64,000 bases of DNA from Desulfuromonadaceae bacterium. GTDB taxonomy: Bacteria > Desulfobacterota > Desulfuromonadia > Geobacterales > Pseudopelobacteraceae. The stretch spans positions 10,393-74,392 of the forward strand of contig JAQUIG010000001.1 in the NCBI GenBank assembly GCA_028683435.1. Reading direction: 5' to 3'. Of this stretch, positions 56,220 to 64,000 are shown one piece after another. The position numbers were made by a program, and so were the translations under genes. Positions within the stretch are counted from its first letter, which is position 1; every line of letters begins with the position of its first letter. The notes below the pieces were generated by a model that was not told the DNA's origin, searched no databases, and saw only the letters and a program-made list of their open reading frames with translations.

Positions 56220-57166
56220 TTAAGCTCACCTCCTGCTGCAGGAAATTTTACGGTAAAAGTGCACCCCTTGCCCGGCCCGTCGCTTGTCACGCCGACCGCG
56301 CCGCCATATCCCTTGATGACAGATTCCACGATATAAAGGCCAAGCCCGGTCCCCCGCACGTTGTCCCCGGGAGGCTGGACGCGGTAAAAGCGGTCGAACA
56401 CCCTCTTTTGTTCTTTCTTGTCAAGTCCCCGGCCATGATCCTGTACCGAGAGTTGCAGCCATGCCCCGTTTTTGACCAGTCGGACCGATATCTCCGGGCT
56501 TTGCGGCGAATAGAGTACCGCATTTTCAAACAGGTTGCGCACCACCATACCCATCTCTTCCGGATCGACCAGCGCCTTCAGCCCGACTGCCGCTTCGAAC
56601 GAGATGCTTCCCCCCTGCGGCAGTGTCCCCCGCTCCCTTTCCACATGCTCGTTCACCAGCTGCGTCAGGTCGGTCATCCTGCGGTCTGACAGCTTGCGGC
56701 GCTGCTCGAGACGGGCAGCCATCAGCAGATTGTTGATCAGATAATGAAGCCGTTCGGTGTCGGCAAGCATGATGCCGACGAAAGAATCGAGGCGCTCTTC
56801 AGTCGGCTTCCGCAGCCGGATCGTTTCAAGGTGGAGCTGGATTGATGCGAGCGGCGATTTCAGCTCATGGGTAACCTGGGAGATGATGTTGCGCTGCTGC
56901 AGATACAGGTTTGACTGGCGTTTCCAGTACACAAAGATCACGTATACGCCGATCAGGATCAACACCAGCATGACCAGCCCTTCTACCATGACCGGCCAGT
57001 TGGCCCCCTGCCCGAGGAGTTCAGGGCGGTATTTCTCGGCCAGTTCACGGAACTCGCGCTGCTTGCCGATAAACCAATAAATCCAGAACACAACAGCGGT
57101 GATCCAGACCAGCTGAATGGCGATCAAGGCCATGATCGGATGGAAGATGCGGCGGAGAAGCTTCAT
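56216..57166 (-). CDS. Sensor histidine kinase
   Basis: This 316-residue kinase has two membrane helices (about 11-33 and 60-82) with a short periplasmic loop of some 25 residues, then the HisKA domain with H100 (QVTHELKSPLASIQ), and the ATPase domain with N (NLFENAVLYSP), G1 (DHGRGLDKKE) and G2 (GTGLGLYI). There is no HAMP or PAS domain, so sensing is probably by the membrane part or the small loop. It is transcribed with the response regulator. Confidence 0.94.
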   Translation of the reverse strand: MKLLRRIFHPIMALIAIQLVWITAVVFWIYWFIGKQREFRELAEKYRPELLGQGANWPVMVEGLVMLVLILIGVYVIFVYWKRQSNLYLQQRNIISQVTHELKSPLASIQLHLETIRLRKPTEERLDSFVGIMLADTERLHYLINNLLMAARLEQRRKLSDRRMTDLTQLVNEHVERERGTLPQGGSISFEAAVGLKALVDPEEMGMVVRNLFENAVLYSPQSPEISVRLVKNGAWLQLSVQDHGRGLDKKEQKRVFDRFYRVQPPGDNVRGTGLGLYIVESVIKGYGGAVGVTSDGPGKGCTFTVKFPAAGGELK

Positions 57167-57328
57167 TTCATATCCTTAAAAAACATTACCGCAGAGTATG
57201 CAGAGGTTAAGCTGCCGTTTCTATGTAACTTTATAACGTATCGTTTTGCATGCTTGTGAATCAAGCGGCTTTCTGCTACATTTGCGCCGATGAAACAGAG
57301 TTATAAATACCTTGCGGAGTGTATGTCA

Positions 57329-57811
57329 ATGGCTAGTACCGATTCCAAAAAACTAAACCGGCAGATGATGCTCTACCGTATAGTGCAGACAATATTAACA
57401 GGCATGCTGGTCGTCCTGGCGATAGTTTTTCAGGGTCAGTTTGCTGCACTCAACAAACCGGGACAGTTTATCAGCAGTATTATAATGGCTCTTGCCGTGC
57501 AGTTACTGCTTATATATCCGGTCTACCGTCTGGCCTGGCGCGATGCCGGTGTAGAAATCGAGGGAATCCAGCCAAACCTGACGCCTGAGAAGCTGGCCGC
57601 CCTCCGTAAAAAACGGTTGATCGGCGACCTGTGGAAATTCTGCGGTTTTGCTTTCTATATGGTCTTTGTCGCGCTGGCTCCTGATGCAAAGAAGGCGGTC
57701 GGTGCGATACCTGTGCTTGCCACTACGATCTTCTCGTTTCTGCTGACCTGCCTGATGTATTTCCAGTGTTTCAACTTCAGTGCTAAAAAACGGCTGAAGC
57801 AAAATTTATAA
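57329..57811 (+). CDS. Small integral membrane protein of unknown function
   Basis: About 160 residues with four predicted membrane helices (MMLYRIVQTILTGMLVVLAI, FISSIIMALAVQLLLIYPVY, LWKFCGFAFYMVFVALA, AIPVLATTIFSFLLTCLMYF) and a basic C-terminus (SAKKRLKQNL). I recognise no family. GGAG upstream favours a start at 57329 (or 57323); a longer start at 57290 is possible. It is divergent from the histidine kinase (about 160-base gap) and convergent with the helicase. Confidence 0.7.
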   Translation: MASTDSKKLNRQMMLYRIVQTILTGMLVVLAIVFQGQFAALNKPGQFISSIIMALAVQLLLIYPVYRLAWRDAGVEIEGIQPNLTPEKLAALRKKRLIGDLWKFCGFAFYMVFVALAPDAKKAVGAIPVLATTIFSFLLTCLMYFQCFNFSAKKRLKQNL

Positions 57812-57826
57812 GAACCAACGACTTTT

Positions 57827-57907
57827 CAACACGGAGAGAAAATATTTTAGATCAAAAACCAAAGATTTTGGTTTTTTGATCCTGGGTTCCTCCGTGTCTC
57901 CGTGTTA
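57827..57907. repeat. Palindromic element between convergent genes (ACACGGAG type)
   Basis: Outer arms CAACACGGAGA and TCTCCGTGTTAA are inverted; inside lies a strong AT-rich hairpin (57850-57881). It fills the whole gap between the small membrane protein gene and the helicase gene. Confidence 0.75.
57850..57881. terminator. Bidirectional terminator-like hairpin
   Basis: GATCAAAAACCAAA pairs with TTTGGTTTTTTGATC over 14 bases. The T-rich 3' arm and position between convergent genes suggest a terminator working in both directions. Confidence 0.55.
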
Positions 57908-57922
57908 AATTGACTTTGACGT

Positions 57923-60430
57923 TTATTTGGGTTTTTTTTCAAAAAACTCTTCCATCCTTGCAAAAACTCCCGCCGAATCCCCTCTGACAATTTCCGTATC
58001 CGGCAAAGAACGGAGAAAAATCCTGCCGTAACTCTTGTTAAGTACCCGACGATCAAGGACCAACACTGCACCGCGGTCTTCACGGCTCCGGATCAGGCGT
58101 CCGAAACCCTGGCGGAACTTGATGACCGCCTGCGGCACCGCAAAATCGCGGAAGGGATCGCCTCCGTCGGCCTTGATTTTTTCGGCGCGGGCCTGTTGGA
58201 CCGGCTCGGTCGGTACCTGAAAGGGGAGCCTGGCGATGACCACCAGCCGCAGCGCATCACCCTTGACATCAACACCTTCCCAGAACGAATCGGTGCCGAA
58301 CAGCACGGCGTTCCCTTCCTTGCGAAACTGTGTCAGCAGGGTGTGGCGCCCTGTTTCTCCCTGTTTGAGTGACGTCAGCCCGAGGCGTGCGAGCGCCGGT
58401 GACAGGGCCTGGAAGACTCGATTGAGCAGGTCGTAGGAGGTAAAGAGGATAAAAGCGCCGCCGCGTGAGATCGTAACCGCCCTGAGGATATGATCCTCCA
58501 GCGCTTCCCGGTAACCGGGAGCTGTCGGCTCCGGCATATCCTCCGGTATCGCGACAAAAACCTGGCGTGCATAATCAAACGGTGATGCCAGCTGCAGCTC
58601 GGAAAGGCGCTCTTTCGGGAGGAGGGCGAAACCGGTGCGTTTTTTCAGGTAGCCGAATTCGCCTCCGACCGTCAGCGTTGCGGATGTAACGATGACGGTT
58701 TTGAGCTTGTCGAGGACACTCTCCTTGAACTGGGCCGAGATGTCGAGCGGTGCAGCAGTCAGCCTCGCCTGGACGCCGCGATTGCCGCGCCTGGTCTCGA
58801 TCCAGCGGCAGTATCCTGCGGCTTCGGTCGTGAAGAAAAGCAGTGCGTCCGCCATCGCCTGCAGCCGCCCCTCTATGCCGCTCGTGTCGAGGAGGTAATC
58901 AGCCAGCTTTTCCTGCAGCTTCTCCGGAAGATCCTTTGAGCGGCGCCCCATTGTGCGCAGCGCCGCAGTATATTCATTCACCGCATCTGCCAAGGCGTGC
59001 AGCCGCTGGCGGCACTCAAGCCAGAACGTGGTCTGCTCCACCTCGGGGGTGATCCGCAGCTTCTGCTCCCTGCCGGCCGGCGTTCCGGCGTCATGCTCGG
59101 CGCTCACCGCCAGCCAATCCATCGTCTGTTCAGTCATCCCCGCCAGATCATGGGCTTTGGGGAGAAGGTGCCCCTCCAGCAGTCCCGACAACTCGGCGTA
59201 GAGCCCTTCTTCTGATTCCGGCAGATCGCGGGTGATAGCGGATGAGATGATCGTCAACAGACCCGCACGCCCCGCTTTATGTGGCACCAGTCGCTGCAGC
59301 TGTTTGAGGATGCCGCTCCGGGCGATCGTCAGCGACAGGTGGCTGGTGGCGACGTCTTCCAGATGATGCCCTTCGTCGAAGATCAGACGGGTGAAGGGGG
59401 GGAGAATGGCGGTGGCATCGTAGCCGGTCTCCCTGCGGAGAACGATATCCGAGAGCAGCAGGGCGTGGTTGACCACCAGGACTCGGGCGGCCGAGGATTC
59501 TCTTCTGGCGCGGTAAAAGAAGCAGTTGCCGAAATGCTTGCAGCGCGACCGCCCGCACTGGTCTGCTTCGCAGCAGATCTCCTCCCAGGTGCCGCCGTGC
59601 GGTGTGAAGGCCAGGTCACTGCGACACCCTTCCTTGCTGCTGTGGCTCCACTCGATGATGACCGTCAGCTCGGCAGATGACTCATCCGGGAAAAGCGCCG
59701 GTTCTGCCTCTGCATGCTCCAGTTTGCGCAGGCAGGCATAATTGCTGCGCCCCTTGACCAGTGCTGCCTTGAATTCAACGGCAGAGTTGCGGGCGAGGAA
59801 GGGGAGGTCTTTTCTGATCAGTTGTTCCTGCAGATTGATCGTGTTGGTGGAAATGACGACCCGCTCGTTGTTGCGGGTTGCCCAGAGAATAGCCGGGATC
59901 AGATACGCCAGCGATTTGCCGGTGCCGGTGCCTGCCTCGACCAGCACCACCCGATCACCGTTGAAGGACTCGGCAACGGCAAAGGCCATTCTCAGCTGTT
60001 CATCACGCTGCTCATAACCTTTAAGATGGGCCATCATGCCGTCATTCGCAAAAACACGGCCGATCTCTTGAAGTGAAAGGAGCTCCCCTTTTTTCTCGGT
60101 GTGCGGGGCAACGACCTGATAACAGCGGTTGCAGTCGTTATCGACGATGGCAAAGCCTATCCCTTGGTTGCCGCAGACGGAGGCGATATCCATATCGGCA
60201 GATGAAGGGGTCAGGTCGCCGGAGGGGTGGTTGTGAATAACGACGTCGCCGCCCGATGCCCGGGTGATGATGGCGGGCACGGCCACTTTGCTGCCGCGGG
60301 CAATCGTATCAGCCTCGTAGACCATGCCATCGACGTTGCTGCGGCCGATGAAGAAAACCTCGTTGCCGCCTGCGGCGGCAATCTCGTGGCGCATCAGGGC
60401 GCGGCAATCAGTGGTGAATTGAGTTTCCAT
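57923..60430 (-). CDS. JAMM (RadC-like)-DinG fusion: DNA helicase with N-terminal JAB domain
   Basis: An 835-residue protein. Residues 1 to about 115 form a JAB/MPN domain with a full metal site: E24, H66-x-H68, S76 and D79 (VIHNHPSGDLTPSSADMD). The remainder is a DinG/XPD superfamily 2 helicase: Walker A GTGTGKS (167-173), DEGH box (LIFDEGHHLEDVA), a cysteine set for an Fe-S cluster (NYACLRK, ICCEADQCGRSRCKHFGNC), and C-terminal motifs (TDSFWEGVDVKGDALR, QGFGRLIRSREDRG). DinG unwinds forked DNA, R-loops and G-quadruplexes. Other bacteria fuse DinG to a DnaQ-like exonuclease; here the N-terminal partner is a metalloprotease-like domain. The ATG at 60430 is chosen because longer starts lie in the hairpin at 60448-60503. 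Confidence 0.9.
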   Translation of the reverse strand: METQFTTDCRALMRHEIAAAGGNEVFFIGRSNVDGMVYEADTIARGSKVAVPAIITRASGGDVVIHNHPSGDLTPSSADMDIASVCGNQGIGFAIVDNDCNRCYQVVAPHTEKKGELLSLQEIGRVFANDGMMAHLKGYEQRDEQLRMAFAVAESFNGDRVVLVEAGTGTGKSLAYLIPAILWATRNNERVVISTNTINLQEQLIRKDLPFLARNSAVEFKAALVKGRSNYACLRKLEHAEAEPALFPDESSAELTVIIEWSHSSKEGCRSDLAFTPHGGTWEEICCEADQCGRSRCKHFGNCFFYRARRESSAARVLVVNHALLLSDIVLRRETGYDATAILPPFTRLIFDEGHHLEDVATSHLSLTIARSGILKQLQRLVPHKAGRAGLLTIISSAITRDLPESEEGLYAELSGLLEGHLLPKAHDLAGMTEQTMDWLAVSAEHDAGTPAGREQKLRITPEVEQTTFWLECRQRLHALADAVNEYTAALRTMGRRSKDLPEKLQEKLADYLLDTSGIEGRLQAMADALLFFTTEAAGYCRWIETRRGNRGVQARLTAAPLDISAQFKESVLDKLKTVIVTSATLTVGGEFGYLKKRTGFALLPKERLSELQLASPFDYARQVFVAIPEDMPEPTAPGYREALEDHILRAVTISRGGAFILFTSYDLLNRVFQALSPALARLGLTSLKQGETGRHTLLTQFRKEGNAVLFGTDSFWEGVDVKGDALRLVVIARLPFQVPTEPVQQARAEKIKADGGDPFRDFAVPQAVIKFRQGFGRLIRSREDRGAVLVLDRRVLNKSYGRIFLRSLPDTEIVRGDSAGVFARMEEFFEKKPK

Positions 60431-60447
60431 AAGGTCGGGTAGCATAG

Positions 60448-60503
60448 CACACTGCACCAAAAAAGGCACCGGAGAAACCGGATGCCTTTTTTGGTGCAGT
60501 GTG
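60448..60503. terminator. Long perfect hairpin, bidirectional terminator
   Basis: CACACTGCACCAAAAAAGGC pairs with GCCTTTTTTGGTGCAGTGTG, with an inner CCGG/CCGG stem and an AGAAA loop. Read on the minus strand it follows the small secreted-protein gene and has GC-rich stem plus T-run, as a terminator should. It is followed by a 16-base perfect palindrome, TGACCGTTAACGGTCA (60502-60517). Confidence 0.75.
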
Positions 60504-60560
60504 ACCGTTAACGGTCAGTTCATGCTCTTTAAGCCCACTCAATAGTGCCAAGCGGGATTT

Positions 60561-60917
60561 TCAGTTTGCGCCGGCATGTATTGCGATCAGTGCAGCGGCA
60601 GCACCTGCCCACCAGACCCACCGGTAATCGCCGAGATGAACTTCGGCAAAATTGCCCCAATTAAAAGAAGAACGTTTGGCCTCAGTTTTATGTTCCGGGG
60701 CGGTTGAATCCGTTGCCGCCTTCGATGTATCGGCGGCGGCCATCAAAACGGCAGCAGACCTTTCGGTAGGTAGCGACAAATTTACTCCCCCACCTGATTG
60801 TGCTGGCGCAGCAATTGCCGACTCTGCAGCGGACGGTGCAGCAACAATCCCTTGGGCCCTGGCGGCAGCAGGGACAAAGGAGACGAGACAGATTAATACC
60901 ATGAGTTTACGAAGCAA
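60561..60917 (-). CDS. Small secreted protein of unknown function
   Basis: This 118-residue protein has a signal peptide (LMVLICLVSFVPAAARA|Q), a low-complexity Ala/Ser/Thr-rich middle (about 25-80), and a C-terminal segment EVHLGDYRWVWWAGAAAALIAIHAGAN that may be a membrane helix. I recognise no domain. The start is taken as the TTG at 60917 because AAGGAGG lies eight bases upstream. It is preceded by the chromate transporter genes on the same strand (125-base gap) and ends in the strong hairpin. Confidence 0.65.
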   Translation of the reverse strand: MLRKLMVLICLVSFVPAAARAQGIVAAPSAAESAIAAPAQSGGGVNLSLPTERSAAVLMAAADTSKAATDSTAPEHKTEAKRSSFNWGNFAEVHLGDYRWVWWAGAAAALIAIHAGAN

Positions 60918-61042
60918 TGTTGATTCCTCCTTGAATTTAATTGTGAGGAGCATACCAGAAAATAAGAAAAAATGGACAATATTGTTGACTGTATTGATGT
61001 AGGTAATTATTCGGCATTTTGGTCGTAATCGAAAGGCTACCG

Positions 61043-61564
61043 TCAGTTGTTCAGTAAAAGCCCGACTAACCCGGCACCAAAAATAACAAACATCGGAGCG
61101 ATCTTGGTCCATTTGAAGAGCGCAAAACCGGCTGCGAGAATCAAAAACTCCTTCAGTCCCGAGAGTGACGCTACCCCGAGATTCCAGGCCGCTGCGGCGA
61201 CCAGGCCGACGACAGCAGGTAGCAGGCCGTCGAGGGTACTGCCGATAAGGTCTATTTTCTTCAGGCGTTCGTAATTGCGTCCGACGATCAGCATCAGCAT
61301 GACACAAGGGAGGAAAATACAGACGGTGGCCACGAAGGCACCCGGAAAGCCGCCGGCCCGGAAACCGGTGAAGGTTGCGATAATAGCCAGCGGGCCGGGA
61401 GTCAGCTGCGACAGCGCCAGCCCGTCGAGAAATTGCCTGAGCGTCAGCCAGCGGTACTGTTCGACCATGATATGATTGAGGAGCGGAATCAGCACGTAAC
61501 CGCCTCCGACAAAGATCAGGCCGATGCGAAAGAAGGTCCATGCGATCAAAAGCAGCGATGCCAT
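61043..61564 (-). CDS. Chromate transporter, short-chain ChrA C-terminal-half type
   Basis: This 173-residue membrane protein of the CHR family is one half of a two-gene chromate transporter. It has FFRIGLIFVGGGYVLIPLL, QLTPGPLAIIATFTGFRAGG and about five to six helices. The ATG at 61564 has AGGAG upstream and overlaps the stop of the partner gene by one base (TGATG), indicating tight coupling and probable heterodimer formation. CHR proteins export chromate; with short-chain members the true substrate is often untested. Confidence 0.9.
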   Translation of the reverse strand: MASLLLIAWTFFRIGLIFVGGGYVLIPLLNHIMVEQYRWLTLRQFLDGLALSQLTPGPLAIIATFTGFRAGGFPGAFVATVCIFLPCVMLMLIVGRNYERLKKIDLIGSTLDGLLPAVVGLVAAAAWNLGVASLSGLKEFLILAAGFALFKWTKIAPMFVIFGAGLVGLLLNN

Positions 61565-62121
61565 CAGGTGAATCTCCTGCGGTAATAAGCGCTGCAGAGA
61601 GACCAGAGTGCCGCTCCCAAAAGGATCCAGGCGGCATTGAGTTTGAAAAATACCGATGCGCAGAACGCCGCAACCGCCATCAGCATGCCGCTCCACCCTT
61701 TAATCTGCTTGCGCCCCATATCGATGGCGACGACGATGATCAGTCCGATGACCACCGGATTGGTCCCCTTGAGGGCGGCCTGCAGCTGGGGCAGCTTGTC
61801 ATAGGTGAAATAAATCCAGGAGAGGAGGGTCACCAGCAGGAACGAGGGGAGCATAAAGCCTACGGCCGCGATAATTCCGCCGCGAATGCCGCGCAGGTGG
61901 TGACCGGTAAAGGTGCAGACATTCAGCGAAAACGGCCCCAGAATCTGGCCGAAGGCCAGCCCATGCAGGAACTCTTCCGACGAAATCCAGTTCTTCTCGC
62001 GGACACAGATCCTTTCCACCAGGGCGACGATCGCCATGCCACCGCCAAAACCGGTCACGCCGATTTTGACGAAGGTCAGGAAAATATCAGTTAAACGTAC
62101 TTTGTGCGTGGAATTGTGCAT
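61564..62121 (-). CDS. Chromate transporter, short-chain ChrA N-terminal-half type
   Basis: This 185-residue CHR-family membrane protein is the partner of the next gene. It shows FVKIGVTGFGGGMAIVALVE and the GQILGPFSLNVCTFTGHHLRG motif, where the family usually reads GQxxPGPxxxxxxFxG; here LGPF replaces the first PGP proline. The start ATG at 62121 has no clear ribosome site. It is divergent from mtnA. Confidence 0.88.
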   Translation of the reverse strand: MHNSTHKVRLTDIFLTFVKIGVTGFGGGMAIVALVERICVREKNWISSEEFLHGLAFGQILGPFSLNVCTFTGHHLRGIRGGIIAAVGFMLPSFLLVTLLSWIYFTYDKLPQLQAALKGTNPVVIGLIIVVAIDMGRKQIKGWSGMLMAVAAFCASVFFKLNAAWILLGAALWSLCSAYYRRRFT

Positions 62122-62236
62122 TGCGCATTTATATCAGTAAGCATTGTTTTGCAGCAAGGGAAAATGGGTGTAAAAAATTGCCTTGAATGGCGCTCCGTGG
62201 TACATAATGAGCCATTGTGTAAAAGGAGTTCCTACC

Positions 62237-63277
62237 ATGTCTTTCCGCACTATTGAATGGCTTGACAACGCCGTCATCATAATCGACCAGACCCGCCTGC
62301 CGGGTGAAGAGGTCTACAACACCTATACCGATTTCCAGTCGGTTGCCGAAGCGATCAAGGGGATGATCATCCGGGGGGCGCCGGCCATCGGGGTGGCAGC
62401 CGCCATGGGGGTCGCACTGGGGGCGCGGTCGATCATCGCCGATACCCACGAGTCCTTTTTCCGCCAGCTGGACAACGTCTGTGACGTGCTGGGGCGTACC
62501 CGGCCGACCGCAGTCAACCTTTTCTGGGGACTGGAGCGGATGAAGCGGGTCGCGGAGGCGAACCGGAGCGAGAGTCTTGAGATCATCCGCGAAGCGCTCA
62601 AAAAGGAGGCGATCCTGATCGAGCAGGAGGACCTGACGATCTGCAGGAACATCGGCAAGTGGGGGGCAACACTGATTCCGGAGGGAGCGTCGGTCCTGAC
62701 CCATTGTAACGCCGGGGGTCTGGCTACGGCCGGGTACGGTACCGCGCTGGGCGTTATCCGTGCCGCTCATGAGGCCGGCAAGAAGATTCAGGTCTTTGCC
62801 GACGAGACCCGTCCCTGGCTGCAGGGGTCGCGCCTGACCGCCTGGGAGCTGATGAAAGATGGCATTCCGGTGACGCTGATTGCCGACAACATGGCCGGAT
62901 TCTTCATGAGTCGCGGCGAGATCACCTGCTGCGTCGTCGGCGCAGACCGGATCGCCGCCAACGGCGACACCGCCAACAAGATCGGCACCTATTCCGTTGC
63001 GGTGCTGGCCAAAGAGAACAACATCCCGTTTTACGTCGCCGCTCCGGTTTCAACCCTTGACCTCTCTCTTCCTGACGGCAGCAGCATTCCGATAGAGGAG
63101 CGCCCCGCGAATGAAGTAACCCATATCAGGGGGATTGCCATCGCCCCTGCAGGGGTCCGGGTCCGCAACCCGGCCTTCGATGTGACGCCGGCCCGTTATA
63201 TCAGCGCGATCATCACCGAAAACGGTATCGTCACCGGCGACTACCGCACCGGCCTGCGCAAGTTGGCGAGCCTCTGA
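62237..63277 (+). CDS. mtnA: S-methyl-5-thioribose-1-phosphate isomerase
   Basis: This 346-residue enzyme of methionine salvage isomerises methylthioribose 1-phosphate to the ribulose form. It has [51 protein letters not shown] (catalytic Cys is in THCNAGG) and [17 protein letters not shown] with the catalytic Asp. The ATG at 62237 has AAAAGGAG seven bases upstream; the longer frame is rejected. No mtnK or mtnP is nearby. Confidence 0.97.
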   Translation: MSFRTIEWLDNAVIIIDQTRLPGEEVYNTYTDFQSVAEAIKGMIIRGAPAIGVAAAMGVALGARSIIADTHESFFRQLDNVCDVLGRTRPTAVNLFWGLERMKRVAEANRSESLEIIREALKKEAILIEQEDLTICRNIGKWGATLIPEGASVLTHCNAGGLATAGYGTALGVIRAAHEAGKKIQVFADETRPWLQGSRLTAWELMKDGIPVTLIADNMAGFFMSRGEITCCVVGADRIAANGDTANKIGTYSVAVLAKENNIPFYVAAPVSTLDLSLPDGSSIPIEERPANEVTHIRGIAIAPAGVRVRNPAFDVTPARYISAIITENGIVTGDYRTGLRKLASL

Positions 63278-63278
63278 C

Positions 63279-64000
63279 ATGCATATAGAACGCTTCTCCC
63301 AGGAGTTCAGCCGCATCATTGCCCTCTCGGACCCTATCTTGCAACTGCAGGAGTTGGCAACATTTCTTGAGTCACATGGCTTTCAGTATGGGGCCCGCTC
63401 CGCAGACAACGTGCTGCTGCTCCGCCCTTTATTCACCGCTCCGACACTGCACCGTATAGTTATAAACGCTCTCAAAACCCCTTCTCCCGACCTAGCGCTG
63501 AACGCCTTCGAGCGCTTGGCGGGAATCCTCCCCCCTGAGACACTTTCTGAGCTGGCAAAGCGGAAGAAACGGCTGGCTCAATATATCCTCCTCTGCGGTT
63601 CATCACCGTTTCTGGTCAATCTTATGTACAAATGCCCCGAGACCGTGCAGTGGCTTTTTTTGGAAAACGGCATCGATCTTGCCCGTTCTGCCGAAGATAT
63701 GCTTGGCGCGGTACAGGGGAGTGTCGATGAAAAAACCGACTTTACTGCGCTGCAGAGGTCGCTGCGCTGTTTCAAACGGCGGGAAATCGTACGGATTGCC
63801 GCCCGCGATCTGAGCGGACTGGCGCCACTCGAAGAGGTCATGAGGGAACTTTCCGACCTTGCTTCGTCAACGCTGCAGGTCGCCTACCAGGTCTGTCGGC
63901 GCTGCCTGACCCGTGATCATGGCGCCCCGCTGCTGGAGGGAGAAGGAGCGCTCCCCCGCGAGGCGGAGATGACCGTGATCGGTATGGGGAAGCTGGGTGG
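63279..64000 (+). CDS. glnE: Bifunctional glutamine synthetase adenylyltransferase/adenylyl-removing enzyme (5' part)
   Basis: An open frame starts one base after the mtnA stop (ATG at 63279) and runs off the window end, giving 240 residues and part of the next codon. The beginning MHIERFSQEFSRII and the segment CGSSPFLVNLMYKCPE, and above all the end MTVIGMGKLGG, which begins the nucleotidyltransferase motif of GlnE, identify it. GlnE controls glutamine synthetase by adding and removing AMP. Only the N-terminal adenylyl-removase part is in the window; the family is about 950 residues long. It overlaps no gene and is probably co-transcribed with mtnA. Confidence 0.92.
   Translation, partial: MHIERFSQEFSRIIALSDPILQLQELATFLESHGFQYGARSADNVLLLRPLFTAPTLHRIVINALKTPSPDLALNAFERLAGILPPETLSELAKRKKRLAQYILLCGSSPFLVNLMYKCPETVQWLFLENGIDLARSAEDMLGAVQGSVDEKTDFTALQRSLRCFKRREIVRIAARDLSGLAPLEEVMRELSDLASSTLQVAYQVCRRCLTRDHGAPLLEGEGALPREAEMTVIGMGKLG

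Overview
The window looks like the replication-origin region of a Geobacter-like deltaproteobacterium (order Desulfuromonadales / Geobacterales). The basis is gene content and order rather than any database search: dnaA-dnaN-recF-gyrB-gyrA followed by a HEAT-like gene and gpsA, a DUF47-PiT phosphate module, a small c-type cytochrome lipoprotein, futalosine-pathway menaquinone synthesis (mqnC), a gspH-N pseudopilin operon, the GTG/TTG-rich start usage, and abundant palindromic intergenic repeats typical of these genomes.

Layout. 1-4663 (minus strand): a palindromic repeat, then a complete type I secretion apparatus (PrtD-like ABC exporter, HlyD-like adaptor, TolC-like channel), preceded by GDP-mannose 4,6-dehydratase (to 5899). 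6100-12044: PiT transporter with its DUF47 partner, uppP, radC, protoporphyrinogen oxidase and a CbpA-type DnaJ protein; two copies of one long inverted-repeat element sit here. 12074-22152 (minus): a two-partner secretion locus, TpsB transporter then a 2300-residue repeat-rich exoprotein, followed by two FlgO-like lipoprotein genes. 22197-34279 (minus): ispF, gpsA, HEAT-like protein, gyrA, gyrB, recF, dnaN, dnaA.

34280-34630 is the probable oriC, with DnaA boxes on both sides of dnaA, and gene direction switches here. To the right (plus): rpmH-rnpA-yidD-yidC-mnmE-mnmG-rsmG, with two parS-like sites (one perfect, inside mnmG) but without jag or parAB. Then a thioesterase, mqnC, RNase D, gspH-I-J-K-L-M-N, nadD, rsfS, rlmH, gpmI, a fumarylacetoacetate-hydrolase family gene, a cardiolipin synthase-type phospholipase D, tatD and a diheme lipoprotein cytochrome (to 55383).

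55512-62121 (mainly minus): an OmpR-type two-component pair, a small membrane protein, an unusual JAB/JAMM-DinG helicase fusion, a small secreted protein of unknown function and a two-gene chromate transporter. The window ends with mtnA and the 5' part of glnE on the plus strand.

Most genes are housekeeping. The parts most worth a second look are the JAMM-DinG fusion, the three-class repeat exoprotein with RTX-like GGxGxD motifs and its FlgO-like neighbours, the parS sites separated from parAB, the half gsp operon, the poly-glutamine tail on the type I exporter, and the several families of palindromic intergenic elements.
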